Of a stretch of 64,000 bases of DNA, positions 57,648-64,000 are shown piece after piece (positions within the stretch are counted from its first letter, which is position 1; every line of letters begins with the position of its first letter). This DNA is from Diphasiastrum complanatum (lineage: Eukaryota > Streptophyta > Lycopodiopsida > Lycopodiales > Lycopodiaceae): the NCBI GenBank assembly GCA_029204225.1, contig CM055110.1, positions 35,875,239 to 35,939,238 on the forward strand, given 5' to 3'. The position numbers and the translations under genes were made by a program. Under the pieces are notes generated by a model. It searched no databases. It saw only the letters and a list, made by a program, of their open reading frames with translations, and had not been told where the DNA came from.

Positions 57648-58685
57648 TCTCTTATGAAGAGTGGAACATCTTTTGGAAGATCTTCTTGTGTACATGGAGC
57701 TATGCAAGTGGATGGATGTTATCTTGCTGTAAAAGCAAGTAATGTATCTGAAAAACAAATTTTGTTCAATGACTTTGATGGTCAAGTTGAAGATCAAGAG
57801 GTTGATCTCAAAGTGCTTTAACTAGTCAAAAGGGAAGTTGGCAATTTGGAGCTAGTCAAGAGCATCAAAGGAGAGGTAATTGGCAAAGGTGTTATGGATC
57901 TATTTTTGCAGCATATTGAAGACTCAAGTAAGGTCAGAGGAGAAGCAAGGAAGTGTTTTTCAAGTTTACTTTACTTGTTCTATCTCATGTTTGAGCAATT
58001 TTATGTGGATGTGTGCAAATTGTCAGGATATGGTAAAACTAGCTACATTGGTGAGCATTGTTTTGATGTTGGATTTGTACTAGCATTCTTGGCTGATCTT
58101 GCTAATGGAAATGAAGCTATTGGAGGTTCATTATGTCACTCATCCATGGCTAAGTTCTCAAGTGTTGAGCTACTTGGTGCCAATACTTGGAGATTGTCAA
58201 TTTTTGGTGAATTCATAGTCATTTTCTTGTGTCAAGTAGATCTTGAAGATGGACTAGTGCAAACTACTTGGTTTATGGAGTCATGTGGTGCTGGATTTGC
58301 ATCGTTTATGTACTCACCTACTCATGGATTTCCAAGGTTTGATGGTTTCTTGTGGCAAGATGAAGATGGAGGCTCATTCATGGAGTATCATGGTGGATAC
58401 AAGGCAACGAAGGACAAAGGAGGAGAAAACATGCAAGCAAAAGTTGATTACTCACATTTATTGTTTGTTTGCTTTTTTTTTCCAGAGAGTTCAGAGTTGG
58501 AAGCATGGTGGAATCATTTCATTTACATTCTATTTGATTCTTCATGTTCTAGTCACATTTTTACATGTAAAATTGATGTAAGAAATAGTGAAGCATCCCA
58601 AGTGGACACTATTCTCTATATCAATTATGGTTGTTTCTATTTTGAGCATTACATGATCATTGAAAGGAGATCTATTCTTAGGAGT
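57648..58685 (+). other. Non-Copia segment with a 274-codon ORF
   Basis: After the integrase linker only a few residues resemble the RT lead-in (to about 57,670); from there no RT or RNase H motif appears. Instead an ORF runs from ATG 57,894 (MDLFLQHIEDSSKVRGEARK) to 58,718, entering the LTR for its last 11 codons. The frame is open back to about 57,820. It has several hydrophobic stretches (LFYLMFEQFYVDV, LLFVCFFFP) and no domain I know. A pyrimidine tract ending TTTTTTTTTCCAG at about 58,474-58,486 looks like a splice acceptor, so it could be a captured genomic fragment with intron. Purine-rich AAAGGAGGAGAAAAC near 58,415 could be a surviving polypurine tract. Confidence 0.45.
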
Positions 58686-58818
58686 TCTATTAGTGTTTGC
58701 ATCTCCAATTGTGTGTAGATGCTGATTTTTCTACATTGGTGAAATTGGTAGTGTATTTCTCTTTCCAACCAAAGATCATTCAAGTAGATTGGATCTTAAG
58801 GATTTAAAATCTTTCACA
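58686..58818 (+). repeat. 3' LTR remnant of the nested Copia
   Basis: 133 bp matching 54,476-54,608 with 7 substitutions, ending CTTTCACA. The upstream 517 bp of a full LTR is absent. Confidence 0.9.
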
Positions 58819-58823
58819 GCCCG
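58819..58823. repeat. Target site duplication GCCCG (right)
   Basis: Exact copy of 53,954-53,958. Confidence 0.9.
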
Positions 58824-59258
58824 TAGATGGGGATCCGTGATGAGGTGGATAGTGATCCCGTCATTGGTTTGGGCAATAGTTTGCTGTCATCTGTCAGAAA
58901 CTTTGTGAAGTACTTGGCATCATAGCTAGTGCCCTTTCAATGGATTGTCTCTCTGAGATTAGGAAAGCCGACGCTCTGAAGATCCCAGGAGAGACATTGA
59001 TAATAAAATAGCTGTCACTCTTGGATGTAATCCGAAAAGTTTGAAACTCATCTGAATAGGTCGAGTAGGCTGCTGGATGAGGATCTCGCTCTGCTGGTCC
59101 CAGAAAAGTGTTAGATCAAATCCAAGGTTGGTGAGGATATCCTTAACCAGTGTGAGCTACTCGGCATAATTCTTAAGATAGATCATGATTATATCTCCTG
59201 AATAAGGACGAGAGGGTTTATGGCAATGCAAGTTAAGCGAGGAATTGCGAGAAGCCAT
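58824..59258 (-). pseudogene. Extra downstream ORF of the Gypsy element, N-terminal part
   Basis: ATG at 59,258 (MASRNSSLNLHCHKPSRPYS) opens about 34 codons to a TAG, then the same frame continues (LTLVKDILTNLGFDLTLFWD, MSFKLFGLHPRVTAILL) with later stops or shifts before the Copia target site. The last codons before the insertion (ITIHLITDPHLRA) join in frame with the sequence on the far side of the Copia (AASKILVTM). Function unknown; the whole product would be several hundred residues. Confidence 0.4.
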
Positions 59259-59364
59259 GGTAGCAGTGATTTTAGATTGCTTTGAGAAATTTGAGAAATT
59301 TGAAAAAAATTTGGCATGAACTCGAGAGCAGCAATCTAAAATGAACTCGTGGAGAGGTGGAGGC

Positions 59365-59374
59365 CTATATATAG
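59365..59374 (-). promoter_or_regulatory. TATA-like box upstream of the extra ORF
   Basis: CTATATATAG, readable on both strands. On the minus strand it is 107 bases upstream of the ATG at 59,258 and is followed by CCACCTCTCC, a typical plant core-promoter setting. Confidence 0.4.
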
Positions 59375-59484
59375 AGTTTTTTTGGGCAAGAATTCGCAAC
59401 TTCACCTAGAAATTGTCCTCAGTGTCCACGTTCTAGGGGCCCGCGAATTCCTATAAGTGATTTTTTATTGCCAAAAGAGAGAAA

Positions 59485-60049
59485 ATGTCTAATAGTGCAA
59501 AAATATATCTGATCAGAATCTGTGGGGAAGCCGCTAAAGCAGCAGCCACAGTCCCTTCTCCATCTATGCCACAAGTAGATCCAAGAATATATGTTAATTC
59601 ACAATTGCACCATCATGAAGAACCCCTCAAGATGATAGAACCAAAAGCACCGCAAACGAAAATAATCATGAATATGCTATCTAGTAAGATGGATATTACA
59701 CTGGGAGAATTTCTTAAGCTAGTGCCAAAAGAAAAAGAAGTATTAGTAGAAAGATTGACTCAGATGGAACCACCAGTCTGTCAGAAGCCACTTTTTTGTG
59801 CCGAGTTTGAAGAATCAAACAAAGTAGTCAATGTGAGCAGCCTGGAAAAGTGAGTAAAAAAACATCACCCTGCCAATACAACATAGACAATTTAATAAAG
59901 AAGCAACCATGAAAAATACATTTTTCTATTTTTAGACATTTTTGTGTCTGAGAAAGAATTCACGAAGGCCAAAAATGAATCGTTCTCTATGAAAAAGTGG
60001 TCAGGCGAATTCTATATGAGATGTTGTGAAAAAATTTCATCTGAAACTA
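59485..60049 (+). other. Plus-strand ORF of retroelement type
   Basis: 122 codons from ATG (MSNSAKIYLIRICGEAAKAA) to 59,853. DITLGEFLKLVPKEKEVLVE resembles the short helical segment near the gag-protease boundary of plant Gypsy elements, which would make this a fragment on the opposite strand to the surrounding Gypsy. Overlap with the region between integrase and extra ORF makes chance possible. Remaining bases show nothing. Confidence 0.25.
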
Positions 60050-60989
60050 ATGACTTTTTTGTGGTTTTCTCAAAGATGACTGTTCAGTCGACTCCCATTG
60101 ACCACAATGTTAATGACATAAGGTCCTTGGCCAGAAAATTTCAGTTTGTCTTTGAAGGCTTTGGCCTGGTATAACATTACCTTATCTCCAACCTAGAAAT
60201 CTCTAAGTTTCAATGATCGATCATGCCATGCTTTTTGTCATCATTTGTGGACTTGTTGAGCATGGATGCTGATCCGTCGTGTTTCACAGATTTGCTCCAG
60301 ATGGAATAACCTATTTGCTAGATTCTGAGGAGTATCCAGCTCAAGGTTATAGGATACTCAAAGGGAGGGGATATGGAATTCCACAGGCATAACGGCTTCT
60401 TGGCCATATGTGAGCTGGAAAGGGGTTAAGCCTGTAGCTCGCTTTGGGGTGGTGCGATAAGCCCAGAGAGTAGCATGGAGTTTGAGTTCCCAATCAGATC
60501 GGCTGGATTCGACGGTTTTGGTGAGAATTCCACATAGGATTTTATTGGTGGATTCTGCCTGGCCATTGCAGTGTGGATAGTATGGGAAACTTTTGTGATG
60601 TACCACAAAAAATTTGGAAAGAAGATCTGCTATGACAGAGTTAAGAAAATTTGTACCCCTATCATTGATAAGCTCTAGCGGACATCCGAACCGAACTATA
60701 ACCTGTTCATTGAGAAATTTGGCAGTAGAACGAGCGTCAGCATTGCGAACAACTCTTGCCTCGGCCCATTTGGAGCAGTAGTTCGTAGCTACTATGATGT
60801 AACGAGATTGTGTGTGTCGAGCAGCAGGACTAATAGGTCTGACATAATCAATTCCCCATTTCTGGAAAGCTTGATAAGTGGCTACGGGATGTAAAGGCAT
60901 GTAGTCTGTCTTTTTTTAAAGCATTTTGTGCGTTGGCAGACATCACAAGCTTTAGTGTAATTGTGCGTATCCTTGAAGAGTGTTGGCCA
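60050..60989 (-). pseudogene. Gypsy integrase
   Basis: H2C2 zinc finger tail (NYTKACDVCQRTK) just after a stop at 60,990, a frameshift in an A-rich run near 60,915, then the catalytic core in 60,358-60,900: WGIDYV, RYIIVATNYCSKWAEARVVR, INDRGTNFLNSVI (second Asp), YYPHCNGQAESTNKILCGIL (catalytic Glu), LTPFQLTYGQEAVMP. The C-terminal GPY-type module (KVMLYQAKAFKDKLKFSGQG) continues to about 60,080 after further stops. The catalytic residues of the core are all present, but the frame is broken. Confidence 0.85.
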
Positions 60990-61985
60990 TCAAAAATCGG
61001 CTAAGAGGATTTTCTTAACAGTTGTTTCAGAAGAGAAATGTCCGGCACCAATACCTTCATGAGTGAGGAAAATTACAGAGGGTATTTCTCCTTCAGTAAG
61101 ACAACGTTGGATAATTCCATCTAACTCTTGCTTGTAGAGTTGTTCTACAATTAACGTATAAGGTTTAGTTTTGAGGACCAACGCACATTGTTCAGGTTTA
61201 GAGAAGGAAGGATCCATCTGCCCTGAAGTTAAATATTCGGTAATTTTCTTAGCCCATATACGTGTAAAGTCAACTTGGAAAAGGATTGCATCTGGTAAAT
61301 CATCGTTGACGCCTTGATCAGGGGTAGGAAGGTTAGGGATTCGGGATAGATGGTCTGCTAAAAAATGCTGAACTCCCTTACGAACCACGATCCTAAACTC
61401 AAATTCTCTCAATAATAGGATCCATCTAGTAATACGGCCGATGGTGCAGGTCTTGTTGATGAGATACAATAGTGCTTGATGATCAGTGAAGAACGCAAAG
61501 ACTTTTCCTAGAAGATAATGGCGAAATTTTTGAACCGCATATACCATTGCCAAGGCTTCACGTTCGGTAGTGGTATAATTGACTTTGGCATGTATCAATT
61601 GTCGACTAAGAAAACGAATTGGGTAGTCCTTTTTTAATTCTCCTAGTTGGGTGAGCACTGCTCCAATGGCATACTTGGATGCATCGGTATGCACATGGAA
61701 TTCTTTAGAATAATCAGGAGCCAGGAGGATGGGTGCATTGGTAAGGGCTTCTTTGAGTTGAACTAAGGTGATGCGTTGTTCTTTTGTCCATTTGGGAACT
61801 ACAACTACTTTGTAGATCAAGTGTTCTTTGTTAGCGAAATAAAAAATAAAGCATCGATAGTAGTTGGCGTGGCCAAGGAAGGAGTAAACTTCACGTATCG
61901 TATGCGATTCTGGTAGATTTTGAATGATAAGAATCTTTTCATGGTCAGTGGCAATGCCATTTCGTGAGATAATATGTCCTAACAC
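60990..61985 (-). pseudogene. Gypsy RNase H and integrase zinc-finger start
   Basis: 331 open codons, in the same frame as the RT to its right and separated from it by a TAG at 62,007. It begins with the RT thumb (LGHIISRNGIATDHEKI, SFLGHANYYRCFI), then RNase H: FHVHTDASKYAIGAVLTQLG, YTTTEREALAMVYAVQKFRH, FFTDHQALLYLINK and the ADHLSRI end. Next comes the GHFSSETTVKKILLADF lead into the H2C2 finger, where a TGA interrupts. Good conservation of RNase H acidic residues. Confidence 0.9.
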
Positions 61986-62006
61986 AATACCATGGGTTAC
62001 CCAAAT

Positions 62007-63275
62007 CTAGCATTTTTCAGGATTAAGAGAGATACCGAAGCATTGACATTGGATAAAAAATTTTTCGAGCACAGACAGATGACGTATTTCTTCGGAATGT
62101 GCTCCTAAATTATCCAAGTAAACTTCTAAGGTATCGCCCATCTGCTGAGAAAAGGCCGCATGCATAACACGTTGGAAGGTGCTAGGAGCATTGCAGAGAG
62201 CAAAAGGCATGACTTTCCAGTAGCAGGTTCCCCATTCTATGGCAAAGGCGATTTTGTGTTGATCCTCTTCAGCGATTTGGATCATATTATATCCGCTAAA
62301 GCAATCTAAGAAGCAGTAAGCCTCATCTCCTGCTAGATTTTCTAAGATGGATTCTCTGAAAGGTAATGAAAAATGATCACGGTCAGTGACGGCGTTAAGT
62401 TTCTTAAAATCAACACAGATCTGGAGTTTTCCATTTTTCTTGGGGATGATGACAATTGGCGAGACCCACTCAGTATGCTCAATTTCATAGATAAATCCTG
62501 CATCTAAGAGGCATTGTAATTCTTCTTTGATCTTGGCCTTATAGATGGGATTGCATCTGTATGGACGACTCGCAGTGGGCCTCGCACCCGGTTTAAGCGG
62601 GATACGATGCACAACTACTTGGGGTGAGACGCCTTTCATGTCTTTATAGGTCCAGGCAAAGATATGTCGATATTTTCGCAAGAGCTTTTCAAGCCGTTTT
62701 CGTTGTTCGCGATTGAGATGAGCTCCGACATGGACAAGATATTCGTTGGTTTCATTTGGCTCACTGAGGGAAAGAGTTATGGTTTGTGTAGGGCCTTCAT
62801 AGGGTGAATTACCAGTGGGCTCACATTGAGCTTGGGGTAATTTGATTGTGACATCCTCGATCGTATAGTCCTTAAAGTATGCAGGAACATCATGGGCTGG
62901 AGATTCAAGGGGGGCCTTGCTTTTACCTTGCCAAGATGGTGTTTTTTCGGGGACTGGTGTAGGGCTAGAGACAATCTTAGAAACTTCCCGAACAATGGTG
63001 AGGTCACCTGGCGGTTGAATTGGAAGTGGTTTTTTCATTTTCTCTTTCATAGTATGACCACGTGGTTGAGGGTTTCGTGGTGGAGAGACAGTTGGTATGT
63101 CATGAAGGATCTCGTCATCAATTTGAAAGATAGTCTCCTCCTCACAGAGATCCCATGGATAGTGTGGGCGTTTGGGACGGTAGAATTTTGTCTCAGGTTT
63201 TTCAATTGCAACCTTGGCAACGGATTCCACCTTGGAAGCATGTTGAGGATAGGTCTTCGGGGGAAGTGCTTCCAT
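62007..63275 (-). pseudogene. Gypsy reverse transcriptase (Tat/Athila-like)
   Basis: 422 codons. The first about 190 are a proline-rich linker; then GAHLNREQRKRLEKLLRKYR, IFAWTYKDMKGVSPQVVVHR, KIKEELQCLLDAGFIYEIEH, WVSPIVIIPKKNGKLQICVD, FRESILENLAGDEAYCFLDC and FSGYNMIQIAEEDQHKIAFA. The DHF-LPF and FLD-FSGYNQI wording is characteristic of the Tat/Athila branch. The active-site box, normally Tyr-x-Asp-Asp, reads YLDN (62,109-62,120), so the second catalytic Asp is lost. Ends at an in-frame TAG after NPEKC. Confidence 0.9.
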
Positions 63276-64000
63276 ATAGTTGAGGATCTAAATATCAAAA
63301 TGTCCATATTTCTAGGCAATTTTGAATTCGCAAGACATTCTCGTCATCAATAAATAAATCGTCTGATTCATTAGTAGGTAGCCATGCAACATTTAGCAGC
63401 TCATCATGGTGTGGAAGAATATCAATAAAATTGATATTGATGATGGGTGTATCCAGATCAGGTAATTGGTTGTGATCGATCGGGTGTGGAGAGGTACAAT
63501 TATCTTGATGCTGAGCACAGTAATCGGCATTCACACAATCAATGGTAGCTACACTGTGACTCCAGTTTATGATATCAGTAGATTTAACATAATGACCTTT
63601 TTCGTGGCTGGACTGGTATGGCTATAATACTGAGTTGGTGGTTGAGGATCCCTCATCATGGATGCGTGCAGGTTTGAGTTTACCCGTTGAGTCAATGGTG
63701 ACAGAACTGTCACAATTTCCAAAAGTGACTCGGCCTTTGCTCCAGTCATGAACGACTCGTGCATTAGTGAGCCACAGACAACCAAGTAGTAATTCATAAG
63801 AATAGGCATTATTGGGAATATCAAGTACTACAAGATCAACTGAAAACTTGAGACCTCCTAGTTTGATCAGCACGTGTGAAAGGAAACCGGTAGGTCGGAC
63901 CACACTTTGATCAGCCATCCAAAGCTGACAAGTAAGTTTGGCTAGCTTGTCTCTCAGATTCCATTCCATCATGAGGGATGTGAAAATGATATTAATCTCG
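63276..64000 (-). pseudogene. Gypsy protease end and linker, cut by the window edge
   Basis: Open block 63,622-63,972: GFLSHVLIKLGGLKFSVDLV, LDIPNNAYSYELLLG, WLTNARVVHDWSKGRVTFG, the C-terminal half of the retropepsin fold used by plant Gypsy elements. The catalytic Asp loop and gag would lie right of base 64,000. Between it and the RT block (63,276-63,620) is a linker in shifted frames (INFIDILPHHDELLNVAWLP). Confidence 0.7.

Larger units (their letters stand above)
53959..58818 (+). mobile_element. Nested older Copia with rearranged 3' part
   Basis: Plus-strand element of 4,860 bp between GCCCG duplications. 5' LTR of 650 bp, primer site, leader, gag, protease and integrase are present; RT and RNase H are missing and replaced by about 1 kb of unrelated sequence; only the last 133 bp of the 3' LTR match the 5' LTR (7 differences, about 95%). 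It is inserted in the extra ORF of the minus-strand Gypsy, whose frame resumes across the target site. Confidence 0.9.

Overview
This is nuclear DNA from a land plant with a repeat-rich genome. The evidence is a spliceosomal-era eukaryotic gene style, Copia and Gypsy LTR retrotransposons primed by initiator-Met tRNA, and very long GA/CA microsatellites. The mix of many old, nested, slowly eroding LTR elements with one probable single-copy gene is what one expects from a large seed-plant genome, and a gymnosperm is my guess; the sequence alone does not prove it. There are no operons, ribosome binding sites, rRNA, tRNA or CRISPR arrays.

Layout. From 0 to 14.8 kb lie broken Copia fragments (integrase at 2.0-2.7 kb, RT-RNase H at 4-5 kb, gag at 5.4-6.4 kb and 6.8-7.4 kb), their LTR remnants, and LTR-like promoters with long GA tracts at 11.2 and 13.7 kb. 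From 14,841 to 20,922 there is a complete, very young Copia element: 682-bp LTRs differing at 2 sites, and target duplication TCGAA. From 20.9 to 27.4 kb is the calmest stretch, with the one gene that looks intact and host-encoded: a LEA2/NHL (NDR1/HIN1-like) membrane protein at 24,309-24,947 on the minus strand. From 27.4 to 31.8 kb there are a Gypsy integrase relic, Copia pol relics on both strands, and a solo LTR that splits one of them. From 35 to 38.8 kb is a decayed minus-strand Copia. From 39 to 49.9 kb is a mosaic of unrecognised ORFs, a Copia gag-protease, a Gypsy-type gag, and a 631-bp inverted duplication 5.3 kb apart. From 51.4 kb to the window end is the minus-strand 3' half of a large Gypsy element (protease, RT, RNase H, integrase, then an extra downstream ORF, polypurine tract and 3' LTR). 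An older Copia (53,959-58,818, target duplication GCCCG) is inserted inside that extra ORF.

How it works together. Apart from the LEA2 gene, the window is a record of successive insertions. The relative order can be read from nesting and LTR divergence: Gypsy first, then the 54-58.8 kb Copia (surviving LTR overlap about 5% diverged), then the 14.8 kb Copia (0.3% diverged). No autonomous element is intact. The youngest one has two in-frame stops and an integrase deletion, so it was probably moved by proteins made elsewhere in the genome. The points most worth following are the extra ORF of the Gypsy element with its own TATA-like box, the roughly 1-kb non-Copia ORF segment where RT-RNase H should be in the 54-58.8 kb Copia, and the LTR with 76-bp palindromic tandem modules at 45.9 kb.
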